In this document: positions 37,030 through 48,175 of the stretch, piece by piece
How the letters are laid out: each line of letters starts with the position of its first letter
Numbering within the stretch: position 1 is the first letter of the stretch
Assembly (NCBI RefSeq): GCF_018343775.1
Contig: NZ_CP074349.1
Span: forward strand, 620,001-684,000
Direction of reading: 5' to 3'
Length of the DNA: 64,000 bases
DNA from: Pseudomonas cichorii
GTDB lineage: Bacteria; Pseudomonadota; Gammaproteobacteria; Pseudomonadales; Pseudomonadaceae
Program-made: the position numbers and the translations under genes
Notes under the pieces: model-generated
Seen by the model: only the letters and a program-made list of their open reading frames with translations
Told to the model about the DNA's origin: nothing
The model's database searches: none

Positions 37030-37901
37030 AGTACGCCTTTATCAAACAGCGCGCGGGCGACTATTCGATTCGACGGCTTTGCATGGCGCTGAAAGTCCAT
37101 CCCAGTGGGTATTACGCCTGGTTGTCTGAGCCGCAATCTGCACGCGCCAAAGACGATCAGCGACTGCTGGGTTTGATCAAGCATTCATGGCTGGAGAGCG
37201 GCGGCGTTTATGGCTATCGCAAAATCCATGACGATCTGCGCGAGGTCGGTGAGGATTGTGGTCGTCATCGTGTGGCGAGGCTGATGCGTCTTGAAGGGCT
37301 ACGCTCTCAGACAGGGTATCGACGTCGCCCTAGAAAGTACGGCGGTAAGCCAGCGGTCGTCTCACCCAATTTACTGAAGCGCCAGTTTGATCTCGTAGAG
37401 CCCAACAAGGTTTGGGTCACCGATATCACCTACATTCGTACGTATGAAGGCTGGCTGTATTTGGCTGTGGTGCTGGATCTGTTTTCTCGCCAGGTCGTTG
37501 GCTGGTCCATGAAGTCGCAGATGACCAGTGATTTAGCCATTGATGCGTTATTGATGGCGGTTTGGAGACGTAAACCGAAGCAGGAGGTGATGGTTCACAG
37601 CGACCAAGGGAGCCAGTACAGCAGCTCCGATTGGCGCAGCTTTTTGAAGGCGAACAACTTGGTTGCCAGCATGAGCCGCCGAGGCAACTGCCATGACAAC
37701 GCCGTGGCCGAAAGCTTTTTCCAGCTTCTAAAGCGGGAACGGATCAAGCGAAAAATTTACACCACGCGCCAAGATGCTCGTAGTGATGTGTTCGACTACA
37801 TCGAGATGTTCTACAACGTAAAACGTCGTCATGGTTTCAACAATCAGCTGTCGCCAGTAGAGTTTGAAAAGCGTTACGTAATGAGCTTGCAAGGTGTCTA
37901 A
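37020..37901 (+). CDS. IS3-family OrfB (DDE transposase catalytic part)
   Basis: A 293-residue rve-type integrase core. The DDE residues are visible: Asp in 'KVWVTDITYIRTYEGW', Asp in 'VHSDQGSQYSS' and Glu in 'AESFFQLLKRERI', with the IS3-type spacing. N-terminal 'YGYRKIHDDLREVG' is the HTH_21 segment. It is in the -1 frame of OrfA and is probably translated mainly as OrfAB; an independent GTG at 37020 is not certain to be used. It looks intact, so the element may be active. Confidence 0.93.
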   Translation: MRLKYAFIKQRAGDYSIRRLCMALKVHPSGYYAWLSEPQSARAKDDQRLLGLIKHSWLESGGVYGYRKIHDDLREVGEDCGRHRVARLMRLEGLRSQTGYRRRPRKYGGKPAVVSPNLLKRQFDLVEPNKVWVTDITYIRTYEGWLYLAVVLDLFSRQVVGWSMKSQMTSDLAIDALLMAVWRRKPKQEVMVHSDQGSQYSSSDWRSFLKANNLVASMSRRGNCHDNAVAESFFQLLKRERIKRKIYTTRQDARSDVFDYIEMFYNVKRRHGFNNQLSPVEFEKRYVMSLQGV

Positions 37902-37919
37902 AAAATCCGGGGCGATTCA

Positions 37920-38180
37920 GCTGCGCCTTGGTTGCTTCCGCTCTCTACTTTGTGGGCTTCTTGGTAGGGCTCACTTCACGCATTGCAGAAGCGCCTTTTC
38001 GAGCGTCAGTCGCTCGGAGCCGCTGCGCTGGATATACACACCCCTACCATTTCATCCTCGGTGCGTCGTGACCAATCCTCGGCGTCGCGTTTGGTGCGGA
38101 AGGTTTTGGTATTAGTTGGCCATCCGGTCTTGCGGATAACCCTTCTAGGTGCCGGCAGGGGTTTTGACGATTGTGGCCAT
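37920..38180 (-). pseudogene. Tyrosine recombinase/integrase, decayed 5' fragment cut by the IS
   Basis: The minus strand from 38180 encodes 'MATIVKTPAGT', then a stop (TAG, 38147-38145) where homologues have Trp. After a frameshift comes 'IRKTGWPTNTKTFRTKRDAEDWSRRTEDEMV', the arm-binding start of phage-type integrases. A second frameshift near 38060-38055 is needed to reach 'IQRSGSERLTLEKALL', and another change for 'EVSPTKKPT' and 'RAEATKAQ'. The sequence ends at the right repeat of the IS. The rest of the gene is not seen on the other side of the IS. It is a dead integrase next to a tRNA gene. Confidence 0.8.
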
Positions 38181-38304
38181 CTGAAGGACTCCAAAGGCGT
38201 GCAAGCGAAGCCGCACTGTATTTGTACCTTCGGACCATAGGACTGATCCGGCTGCCACAAACCCAAAAAGACGAAAGCCGTGCAAAGCGCAGCTTCCTAA
38301 AACA

Positions 38305-38381
38305 TGGTGGGCCCACACGGACTCGAACCGTGGACCAAAGGATTATGAGTCCTCTGCTCTAACCAACTGAGCTATGGGCCC
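38305..38381 (-). tRNA. tRNA with CAU anticodon, probably Ile2 (lysidine type)
   Basis: A 77-nt cloverleaf with acceptor stem GGGCCCA/TGGGCCC, D-stem AGCTC/GAGC, anticodon stem-loop GAGGACTCATAATCCTT, T-arm GGTTCGAGTCC and encoded CCA. The anticodon CAT would fit elongator Met or Ile2. The pattern ACTCATAATC with A73 resembles tRNA-Ile2, whose C34 is changed to lysidine by TilS, so Ile2 is preferred but not certain. It stands beside an integrase remnant, as do many island attachment sites. Confidence 0.9.
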
Positions 38382-38396
38382 TCAGTAGGCCGCGGA

Positions 38397-41300
38397 TTAT
38401 AACGGCGGTTTCGCGGCTGTGCTATCCGAAAAATCCGAAAGATTCATAAGAAGAAATCTGGAGCAGAATTCCTCGGGTGGCAAGGGGAGGCTGACGATGT
38501 AGCCCTGGATCTGTTCGCAGCCTTGTTCGGTCAGGAATTTCTGTTGTTCGGGGTTCTCCACGCCTTCGGCGATGATGGTGAGTTGCATGCTGCGGCCCAG
38601 GGCGATGATGGCGCGGACGATGGCGGCGTCGTGGGTGTCTTCCGGGAGGCCGCGGACGAAGGACTGGTCGATTTTCAGGATGTCCAGAGGCAGGCGCTTG
38701 AGGTAGCTCAGGGATGAGTAGCCGGTGCCGAAGTCGTCGATGGCCAGCTGGACGCCGAGTTTTTTCAGTTTGTGGAGCACCGACAGGGCTTCTTCTGTCT
38801 GGCTCATGATGAAGTTTTCGGTGATTTCCAGTTGCAGACAGCCGGGCTCCAGGCCGTTGTCTGCGAGCAGTTGTTCGATGCGTTTGAGCAGATTGGGCTG
38901 GCGTAGCTGGGCGCCGGCCAGGTTGACCGAGAGCGGGCCGAAAGGCGCGTAGTTCTTGCGCCATTCGTACATCTGACGACAGGCGTGTTCCAGAACCCAG
39001 TCGCCTATTTGCAGGATCATGCCGTTCTCTTCCGCCAGCGGGATGAAATGCTCGGGCGGCACTTCGCCAAAGGTCGGGTGGCTCCAGCGAATCAGGGCTT
39101 CGGCGCCTACCAGTCTGTTGGTCAGCAGGCTGGTCTTGGGTTGGTATGACAGGCTCAGTTCGTTGCGTTCGATGGCTCTGCGCAGTTCCTGTTCAAGGGC
39201 GATCCGTTCGCTGGCCTGGGAGGTCAGGTCGCGGGTGTAGCTTTCGATCCGGTTGCGGCCCTTGGCCTTGGAGCGGTACATCGCCGCATCGGCGTTCTTG
39301 ACCAGCGTGGCGACGTCGGTGCCATCGGTGGGGAACAGGCAACTGCCGATGCTGGCGCTCATGAAGAACTCATGCTCGCCAGCCTGGAAGGGCGCCGTGA
39401 AGCAGGCCAGGAGTTTGCTGCCGATGGTTTGTGCATCTCCGGGTTGCAGCAGGCCGGGCAGCAGGACGATGAATTCATCGCCGCCCAGGCGCGCCACGGT
39501 GTCGATGTCGCGCAGCGTCTCCTTGAGGCGTTGTGCGATGCCTTTGAGGAGCAGGTCGCCCACGGGGTGCCCGAGGCTGTCGTTGATGTGTTTGAAGCGA
39601 TCCAGATCGATAAACAACACGGCACCGAGGCTGCCCGATTCTTCGCTGTGCAACAGGGCAGAGTGCAGGCGGTTTTCAAACAGGGTGCGGTTGGGCAGGC
39701 CGGTCAGGGGGTCGTGATGGGCCTGATAGTCCAGGCGCGCCTGGGCGTGCTTGAGACTGGAAATGTCGGCAAAGACGGCGACGAAGTGGGTGATGAAGCG
39801 ATCCTTGTTGCGCACGGCGCTGATCGTTAGCCAGCAGGGGTAAAGCTCGCCATTCTTGCGGCGGTTGCATATTTCTCCTTGCCAGTGTCCTTCTGCGCTC
39901 AGTTGATGCCACATGGCCGCATAGAATGCGCTGTCATGCTGGCCCGAGGCGAGCAGGCGAGGTGTCTGGCCCAGGGCCTCATCCTCGCCGTAGCCGGTGA
40001 TTTCGCTGAACGCCCGGTTGACGGCGTTGATGCGCTGGCGCGTATCGGTGATCAGTACGCCTTCGGCGGTACTCTCGAAGACGGTGGCGGCCAGGTGCAG
40101 TTTTTCCTGCATCTGCTGGCGCTCGGTAATGTCCCGGGCCAGGGTCATGATGCATTCTTCCCCGGCGATGAGCAGGGGATGCGATGACATTTCGCAAAGC
40201 CTGACCTGTCCGTCCAGGTGCCGGATCTGGCCGCGAAAATCCCGTACCACGCCATTTTGCTGCAGTTGCTTGATCAGTTGCTGGCGTTCATTAGGGTCGA
40301 CCCATATCTGCAGGTCGAGGCCTGAACGTTCAAGGCACTGGCTTTCGCTGTAGCCGGTCATCCGGCAGAAACCTTCATTGACCTCCAGCAGCAGGCCGTC
40401 GCTGGTCCGGGCGATAAGCAGGCCGTCGGGTGATGAATGGAAGGCCTTGGCGAACTTCTCTTCAGAGAGTTGCAACTGCTGCTGGGCCTGCTTGAGAGGT
40501 GTGATATCGCTGATGGTGAGCAATACGGCTGGCGTTGCGCTCATCTCGAAGGGTTCGGCTGACATCAGGCAGGAAAAGGTGCGCCCGTCCTTGCGCCGCA
40601 GAGGCATTTCCAGGTTGCGGATCCGGTCCTGTTGCAGGCGCTCCAGCAGGCCGGGACCGACTCCCGGCACTGCCCACAGGTTGATTTGTGTAGCGGTTTT
40701 GCCGATGACTTCTTCGCTGCTCATGCCGATCTGGGTCACGAAGGCTTTGTTGACCTCGAGAATGATGCCGTCGGACAGGCGGGCGATGATCAGGATGTCC
40801 GGGCATTGGGCAAACACCGAGGCGAATTTCCCTTCGGACAGGCGCAGGGCTTCCTCGGTCAGCTTGCTGTCGCTGATGTCGATCATCAGGCCACGGATGA
40901 CGGGATCCGGCCCGCGCTTGATGAGGCTGACGATGTCCCTGATCCAGAGTATCCGCCCTTCGGCATTGCGGACCCGGTAGTCGAGGCTGTGATCGTTGCC
41001 GCTTAAGGCCTGTTGCTTGCAGAAGGTTTCGGCAGCATTCAGGTCTTCGGGGTGCACGATGCTGCGCCAGAAGCCAGGTTGCAGCCATTTCGACAGTGGA
41101 TAACCCAGCAGGCTTTCTGCCTGCGGCGAGACGTAGTTGTAGGTCATCTTTTCCGGGTTGGCTTCCCAGGCCACGGCGGAAAGGCTTTCTACCAGCCCCC
41201 GGTAATGATGTTCGCTGCCACGAAGTTTCTGCTCCAGCTCAATGCCACGAGAAATCTCCAGGCTGAGCTTTCGGTTATTACGGATAACCACTGCAAGAGC

Positions 41301-41567
41301 AGCCGAAAGTAGTAATAAGCCCGGCAGGCCATAAAGTAGAAAGTTTTCCCAATGCACCGGTTCGTTGTTTATCCAGCTGTGAACTTCGGGCTGTTGCAGG
41401 CTCGTCAGCGTGCTGTCCGACGCGAGTAGCAAGGCTTTGGAGTCCTGCTGGGCGAGCCATGAGCCTGGGTTCTGTGTTTGATGAAGCCGGGCAGGCAAGT
41501 CTTGGGTGTTGGCGTTTGCTATGGAGCCGATCAGACAAAAGAGTGTGATGGCCGACAGTCGTAACAT
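38397..41567 (-). CDS. PAS-GGDEF-EAL cyclic-di-GMP protein (RmcA-like)
   Basis: A 1056-residue inner-membrane protein. It has a signal peptide (1-19), a short periplasmic part (about 20-72), a membrane helix (about 75-96), three or four PAS domains (about 110-605), GGDEF (about 615-775) and EAL (about 795-1040). The motifs 'GGDEF', 'AEALIRW' and 'DDFGTGYSSLSYLKRLP' are intact, so both cyclase and phosphodiesterase sites look usable. Gene position next to rpoD matches PA0575 (RmcA), which has an additional large periplasmic domain of about 200 residues; that part is missing here. Confidence 0.9.
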   Translation of the reverse strand: MLRLSAITLFCLIGSIANANTQDLPARLHQTQNPGSWLAQQDSKALLLASDSTLTSLQQPEVHSWINNEPVHWENFLLYGLPGLLLLSAALAVVIRNNRKLSLEISRGIELEQKLRGSEHHYRGLVESLSAVAWEANPEKMTYNYVSPQAESLLGYPLSKWLQPGFWRSIVHPEDLNAAETFCKQQALSGNDHSLDYRVRNAEGRILWIRDIVSLIKRGPDPVIRGLMIDISDSKLTEEALRLSEGKFASVFAQCPDILIIARLSDGIILEVNKAFVTQIGMSSEEVIGKTATQINLWAVPGVGPGLLERLQQDRIRNLEMPLRRKDGRTFSCLMSAEPFEMSATPAVLLTISDITPLKQAQQQLQLSEEKFAKAFHSSPDGLLIARTSDGLLLEVNEGFCRMTGYSESQCLERSGLDLQIWVDPNERQQLIKQLQQNGVVRDFRGQIRHLDGQVRLCEMSSHPLLIAGEECIMTLARDITERQQMQEKLHLAATVFESTAEGVLITDTRQRINAVNRAFSEITGYGEDEALGQTPRLLASGQHDSAFYAAMWHQLSAEGHWQGEICNRRKNGELYPCWLTISAVRNKDRFITHFVAVFADISSLKHAQARLDYQAHHDPLTGLPNRTLFENRLHSALLHSEESGSLGAVLFIDLDRFKHINDSLGHPVGDLLLKGIAQRLKETLRDIDTVARLGGDEFIVLLPGLLQPGDAQTIGSKLLACFTAPFQAGEHEFFMSASIGSCLFPTDGTDVATLVKNADAAMYRSKAKGRNRIESYTRDLTSQASERIALEQELRRAIERNELSLSYQPKTSLLTNRLVGAEALIRWSHPTFGEVPPEHFIPLAEENGMILQIGDWVLEHACRQMYEWRKNYAPFGPLSVNLAGAQLRQPNLLKRIEQLLADNGLEPGCLQLEITENFIMSQTEEALSVLHKLKKLGVQLAIDDFGTGYSSLSYLKRLPLDILKIDQSFVRGLPEDTHDAAIVRAIIALGRSMQLTIIAEGVENPEQQKFLTEQGCEQIQGYIVSLPLPPEEFCSRFLLMNLSDFSDSTAAKPPL

Positions 41568-41665
41568 GGCAGCCTCATAGCGGCGGATGGTAATGAGACG
41601 AGTGTAGACGGCGTTGGGGAAGGGGTGAAAAAACTACTAACCGGAAAGTGTTATTCCAGAAAAGC

Positions 41666-41692
41666 AAAACCCCCGGCGGGCCGGGGGTTTTG
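41666..41692. terminator. Bidirectional intrinsic terminator after rpoD
   Basis: AAAACCCCCGG ... CCGGGGGTTTT: a G/C stem CCCCCGG/CCGGGGG with a short loop and T/A tracts on both sides, 15 bp downstream of the rpoD stop. Confidence 0.85.
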
Positions 41693-41706
41693 ACTTGCGT
41701 GTGCTG

Positions 41707-43557
<1,851 letters not shown>

Positions 43558-43624
43558 AACACCCTATCCACTGAAGGTCTTGGCGGGCAAAAAACAAGCC
43601 GAGGATTATACCCGAGCTATGACC

Positions 43625-45583
43625 TCACGCGCCAGTTGAGGTCGGGTTTTGTGCAGAAACATTGCGACTAAGGAGCCGAAGCAGTTGAGTTTTCTCTTCT
43701 GCCGTGAGGCCTACCTGGCGATCCTTGATGATCAACTGATCAATGTTCCGCTCACGTTGGTTTGCCGATAGCCTAGTTATAGTGTCGAAAAACTGTTGTT
43801 CAAGGTTATCGGCCTCGATCAACCATTCCTTTTCTGCCAATGCGCGCAGCAATCGGCCCTGTTCCGTGCCATGCCAACGCGCTATCAATTGTAACGACCG
43901 AAGATTCGGATTCTTTTGCCTGGCCTCGATCAAGGCGACCAGTAACTGCGCCTGTGCGTGGTCTTCTGCCGCGAAATGGCTCGCATTTTCGACTTTCTCG
44001 GCCAGTTCCGGGTGATGCAGCAGGGTTCTCAGTGCCGCTTGCAACGGCGGTTCTACGGCCGTTGGTACGCGTGGTGCACGAGGCTCGAACTCCTGACGCT
44101 TACCCCCTTTGCCCCAGGACTTTTTGTTGTCCCATTTTTTCTGATTCTGACCACCGGCTTTCTTGGGCGTCCATTGCGGCTGCTCTTCGTGGCCGCCGTG
44201 CTGCTGGTAATCCGCGAAATCCGGCATTGCGTCGTAATCGACGTACGGATCGTAGCTGGGAGGCACATCTGCGGGTGCACTTTGTACCAACTGGCTGACG
44301 GCTTCGTTGTTGAGGCCGGTGATTTCGCTGAGGCGCTGACGCATCAGCGTGCGCAGATTGGCGCCGGGAACCTTGTCGATCAGCGGTGCGGCGAGGGTGG
44401 CCATATGGGCCTTGCCTTCGAGGGAGCGCGGGTCGGATTCCTTGGTCAACTGCTCGAAAAAATAGTCGGCCAGCGGCTGGGCATGCTGATTGATGCGTGC
44501 CTTGAAAGCATCGGTGCCTTCGGAGCGCACCAGAGTGTCCGGGTCTTCGCCTTCGGGCAGGAACAGAAAGCGGGCGCGGCGTCCGTCCTGCAGGCTCGAC
44601 AGGGTGGCTTCCAGTGCGCGCCATGCGGCATTGCGGCCAGCCTGGTCGCCGTCGAAGCAGAACAGCACGTTGGGTACGACCCTGAACAGCCGTTTCAAGT
44701 GCTCTTCGCTGGTTGCGGTGCCAAGTGTCGCGACGGCATTGCGCAGGCCTTGCTGGGCCAGGGCGATGACGTCCATGTAGCCCTCGACGACAATGATTTC
44801 GTCTAGGTTGCGATTGTGTTTGCGTGCCTCGAACAGGCCGTACAGCTCCTGGCCCTTGTGAAAGACAGGGGTTTCAGGGGAGTTCAGGTACTTGGGCTTG
44901 TCGTCGCCCAGTACCCGGCCACCAAAGGCAATGACGCGGCCTCGTGAGTCGCGGATCGGAAACATGACTCGGTCGCGAAAACGGTCGTAGCGCTTGCCGG
45001 TTTCCGCGTTCTCGATCAGCAGGCCGGCATCGATCATGACCTTTTGCTGAAGCGTGTCGCTGCTCAGGTGCTTGTAGAGGTTGTCCCAGCCGGGCGGGGC
45101 GAACCCCATGCCGAAGTCCCGGGCGATCTCGCCGGACAGGCCGCGACCCTTGAGGTAGTCCACGGCGGCCTTGCGCATCGGGTGGCTTTTCAGGGCCTGA
45201 CGATAGAACTCGGCGGCGGCTGCCAGCAGCGGGTACAGCGGGGAGTCGGTCGGCTGGCGCGGCTTCTGGCCTTTGACGTTCTGTTCCCGGGGGACTTCCA
45301 TGCCAGCTGCTTTGGCAAGCTCCTCGACCGCCTGGGGAAAGTCCAGGTTGTCGTGGTCCATGACGAAGCCAAGCGCGTTACCGCCTGCACCACAGCCGAA
45401 GCAGTAATAGAACTGCTTGTCCGGGCTGACGCTGAAAGAGGGTGTTTTCTCTTTGTGGAACGGGCAGCAGGCGCTGAAATTCTTCCCGGTTTTCTTCAAT
45501 TGCACGCGCGAGCTGACAACATCGACGATGTCGGTGCGGTTCAGGAGGTCGTCAATGAAGCTTTGGGGAATCAGCCCGGCCAT
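43625..45583 (-). CDS. dnaG: DNA primase DnaG
   Basis: Makes RNA primers at the replication fork. The 652-residue protein has the CHC2 zinc ribbon ('CPFHKEKTPSFSVSPDKQFYYCFGCGAGGN', about 40-70), the TOPRIM core with 'VVEGYMDVIALAQQG' and 'FCFDGDQAGRNAA', and a C-terminal DnaB-binding domain that is preceded by a Lys/Gln/Trp-rich linker (about 480-515). The 467-bp gap to rpsU is discussed separately. Confidence 0.97.
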   Translation of the reverse strand: MAGLIPQSFIDDLLNRTDIVDVVSSRVQLKKTGKNFSACCPFHKEKTPSFSVSPDKQFYYCFGCGAGGNALGFVMDHDNLDFPQAVEELAKAAGMEVPREQNVKGQKPRQPTDSPLYPLLAAAAEFYRQALKSHPMRKAAVDYLKGRGLSGEIARDFGMGFAPPGWDNLYKHLSSDTLQQKVMIDAGLLIENAETGKRYDRFRDRVMFPIRDSRGRVIAFGGRVLGDDKPKYLNSPETPVFHKGQELYGLFEARKHNRNLDEIIVVEGYMDVIALAQQGLRNAVATLGTATSEEHLKRLFRVVPNVLFCFDGDQAGRNAAWRALEATLSSLQDGRRARFLFLPEGEDPDTLVRSEGTDAFKARINQHAQPLADYFFEQLTKESDPRSLEGKAHMATLAAPLIDKVPGANLRTLMRQRLSEITGLNNEAVSQLVQSAPADVPPSYDPYVDYDAMPDFADYQQHGGHEEQPQWTPKKAGGQNQKKWDNKKSWGKGGKRQEFEPRAPRVPTAVEPPLQAALRTLLHHPELAEKVENASHFAAEDHAQAQLLVALIEARQKNPNLRSLQLIARWHGTEQGRLLRALAEKEWLIEADNLEQQFFDTITRLSANQRERNIDQLIIKDRQVGLTAEEKTQLLRLLSRNVSAQNPTSTGA

Positions 45584-46052
45584 GGCGTTCTCGTCATCAG
45601 GCGTATTACGAAATTATCGTGGCGAATCTGTAAGCGTGCGCGAACATTTCAGCCGCCTTTGTCAGCAAGAATAGCGAGATGCGGGCGGGTATCGGCATCC
45701 GATAATCGGGCCTGCAGCCTTGAAAGGAAATAAGTGTGCAGCGATTTCATGTGAATTCGACTTCAGCCTTGAGCTTTGGTGTTCACTGAGGGATCGCAAG
45801 AGACGCTGCCTTGGCTGAGCTTCTTGCGAAGTCATCAAGGCATGCTCGTCATGCTCATTGATCAAGCCTGCCCGAAGGACAGATCAATCAACGTTGCCTG
45901 AAGCAGGCTGGACGTGCTTTGACGGATTTGTCTTGGTCGCGTGTGCGGCTTCGACAGCCTCTGTCAATGAAGCGTGAGGCTAGTGCTCCAACTGCCGACA
46001 GCCCGGCTTTGATGGCCGGGCAAGGCAGAAGCTTGCGACGTAAGGCTGTAAA
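45584..46052. other. Gap between rpsU and dnaG without a recognisable gene
   Basis: This 469-bp stretch is where many Pseudomonas genomes carry a GatB/YqeY-domain gene. No frame here resembles YqeY on either strand. A GCCCGGC/GCCGGGC hairpin near 45999-46021 lies 30 bp after rpsU and could be a weak terminator or processing site; otherwise nothing is evident. Confidence 0.5.
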
Positions 46053-46268
46053 TTAATACAGACGAACGGCGCGGCGCTGTTCGCGCTGGACTTTCTTGGC
46101 GTGACGCTTGACAGCAGCAGCTGCCTTACGCTTACGCTCGGAAGTCGGCTTCTCGTAAAATTCGCGGCTACGAACTTCAGCCAGAACACCGGCTTTTTCG
46201 CAGGAGCGCTTGAAACGACGCAGAGCTACGTCGAAGGGTTCGTTCTCTTTAACTTTGACGGCTGGCAT
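46053..46268 (-). CDS. rpsU: 30S ribosomal protein S21
   Basis: The 71-residue basic S21, which helps initiation and mRNA-anti-Shine-Dalgarno pairing, starts '[28 protein letters not shown]' and continues with a Lys/Arg-rich helix ending 'QRRAVRLY'. The sequence is canonical. It is first in the rpsU-dnaG-rpoD line and divergent from tsaD. Confidence 0.98.
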
Positions 46269-46466
46269 CCAGAGCTACCTTCATTCATTACCGGGGTCAA
46301 CGCCTCGTGCAAACACTGCACAAAAGTACGTCGGTTTTTAAGGGTTGCGGATGTTAACCCCTCATTGAGAGGAATGCAAAGCCTCTGATCGAAAACCGCT
46401 GGTCGGAGCCTTTTGCGACGACTATCATGCGCGCCTTCAAATCTGCCCCCTACAAGGCGCAAACCC

Positions 46467-47492
46467 ATGTTAGTACTGGGATTAGAAACTTCCTGCGACG
46501 AAACCGGCGTCGCGCTTTACGACAGCGAACGCGGTTTGCTGGCGGATGCATTGTTCAGTCAGATCGACCTGCATCGTGCTTATGGTGGCGTGGTACCAGA
46601 GCTGGCATCGCGCGATCACGTCAAGCGCATGCTGCCACTCATTCGCCAGACGCTGGCTGAAGCGGACTGTGTCGCGACCGATATCGATGCCATTGCCTAC
46701 ACGGCCGGGCCGGGTCTGGTCGGCGCCTTGCTGGTCGGTGCGTCATGTGCCCAGGCCCTGGCATTTGCCTGGGATATTCCGGCCCTTGGTGTTCATCACA
46801 TGGAAGGTCATCTGCTGGCGCCGATGCTTGAAGAGCAGCCGCCACAGTTTCCGTTCGTCGCCTTGCTGGTGTCCGGCGGGCATACGCAACTGGTCCGGGT
46901 CGACGGTATCGGTCGCTATGAGCTGTTGGGCGAAACCCTGGATGACGCCGCAGGCGAGGCTTTCGACAAGACCGCCAAGATGATGGGCCTGCAATATCCG
47001 GGTGGTCCCGAGATTTCCCGTCTGGCGACTCGCGGTGTAGCGGGGCGTTTTGTATTTCCGCGTCCGATGACCGACCGTCCCGGCCTGGAATTCAGCTTCA
47101 GTGGTCTGAAAACCTCTGCCCTCAATGCCTGGCAGCAGTGCCAGAGCGCTGGAGACGACAGCGAGCAAACCCGTTGCGACATCTCTCTGGCCTTCCAGCA
47201 GGCGGTAGTGGAGACTTTGACCATCAAGTGCAAGCGGGCACTCAAGCAGACCGGCCTCAAAAGCCTGGTCATCGCCGGTGGCGTCAGTGCCAACAAGGCG
47301 TTGCGAGAGTCGCTGGAGAGCATGCTGGCGGACCTGCGTGGTCATGTTTACTACGCTCGTCCCGAGTTCTGCACCGATAACGGCGCGATGATCGCATTTG
47401 CCGGTTGTCAGCGTCTGCAGGCGGGCCAGAAGGAAGATTTGAGTATCAGTGTGCAGGCACGCTGGCCGATGGAGCAGTTGTCGGGTATCTGA
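46467..47492 (+). CDS. tsaD: tRNA N6-adenosine threonylcarbamoyltransferase TsaD
   Basis: Transfers the threonylcarbamoyl group to A37 of ANN-decoding tRNAs, together with TsaB and TsaE. The 341-residue protein has the ASKHA fold, with the N-terminal '[17 protein letters not shown]', the metal-binding '[10 protein letters not shown]' (His111/His115 type) and '[11 protein letters not shown]'. The ATG at 46467 fits the family start; an upstream in-frame start at 46413 does not. Divergent from rpsU, as in most gamma-proteobacteria. Confidence 0.97.
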   Translation: MLVLGLETSCDETGVALYDSERGLLADALFSQIDLHRAYGGVVPELASRDHVKRMLPLIRQTLAEADCVATDIDAIAYTAGPGLVGALLVGASCAQALAFAWDIPALGVHHMEGHLLAPMLEEQPPQFPFVALLVSGGHTQLVRVDGIGRYELLGETLDDAAGEAFDKTAKMMGLQYPGGPEISRLATRGVAGRFVFPRPMTDRPGLEFSFSGLKTSALNAWQQCQSAGDDSEQTRCDISLAFQQAVVETLTIKCKRALKQTGLKSLVIAGGVSANKALRESLESMLADLRGHVYYARPEFCTDNGAMIAFAGCQRLQAGQKEDLSISVQARWPMEQLSGI

Positions 47493-47531
47493 GGGCGGCA
47501 TGTCGAAGGTGAGCCGTTTTCATGCGTACCT

Positions 47532-48101
47532 TCAGAAATGCCGTTCGCGCCCGGCGAGCAGGTCGCGTAGATTGCCGCGATGACGCCAGACGATCAGCAG
47601 GGTCAGGACACTCATGGGCAATAATGCCCGGGGTTCCTGCCAGGCCAGCAGTGGCAGGGTCAATGGTGTGGCGATCAGCGCGGCGAGCGAGCTGGTGCGG
47701 GTCAGGTAGAACGTCAGCAGCCAGGTCGTGATGGCCAGCGCTGCTGCGGGAGGGTAGAGCCCCAGCAGCATGCCGGCGGCGGTTGCAACGCCTTTGCCGC
47801 CCTTGAAGCGAAAGTACAACGGAAACAGATGGCCCAGTACGGCGCAAAGGCCTATCCAGGCCTGGTCTCGCGGGTCAAGGCCGCCAAGGTTGGCAAGCAG
47901 TACGGGGAGCAGGCCTTTACAGAGGTCGCCTATCAGGGTCAGGACGGCAGCTTTTTTACCGGCCAGACGCAGCATGTTGGTCGCGCCTGCATTGCCCGAG
48001 CCACTGGCACGTGGGTCCGGGCTGCCATTGAGGCGGCTGAGCAGGATGGCGAAGGACAGTGAGCCGAGCAGGTAGGCGAAAATAGCCAGTAACCAAAACA
48101 T
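47532..48101 (-). CDS. plsY: Glycerol-3-phosphate acyltransferase PlsY
   Basis: Inner-membrane enzyme that uses acyl-phosphate to acylate glycerol-3-phosphate, the first committed step of phospholipid synthesis. From the ATG at 48101 it is 189 residues with about six membrane segments and the family motifs '[12 protein letters not shown]' and '[14 protein letters not shown]'. It converges on tsaD and is divergent from folB. Confidence 0.94.
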   Translation of the reverse strand: MFWLLAIFAYLLGSLSFAILLSRLNGSPDPRASGSGNAGATNMLRLAGKKAAVLTLIGDLCKGLLPVLLANLGGLDPRDQAWIGLCAVLGHLFPLYFRFKGGKGVATAAGMLLGLYPPAAALAITTWLLTFYLTRTSSLAALIATPLTLPLLAWQEPRALLPMSVLTLLIVWRHRGNLRDLLAGRERHF

Positions 48102-48175
48102 GCTAACCATTCCGGGCGAGGATGCCCTGATTCTAACGGGGCATCGCGCCCTTGTCGTGCAGTGGAGAGTAGTGC

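Larger units (their letters stand above)
36689..37919 (+). mobile_element. IS3-family insertion sequence (1231 bp, complete)
   Basis: Flanked by 28-bp terminal inverted repeats: TGAATCGCCCCGG at 36689-36701 and its complement at the right end (37892-37919), with 25 of 28 positions matching and TG...CA ends. It encodes overlapping OrfA and OrfB in the IS3 arrangement with a slippery AAAAAAG. No 3- or 4-bp target duplication is seen at the ends (GGC on the left, GCT on the right). The left flank also does not continue the integrase relic on the right. Confidence 0.92.
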
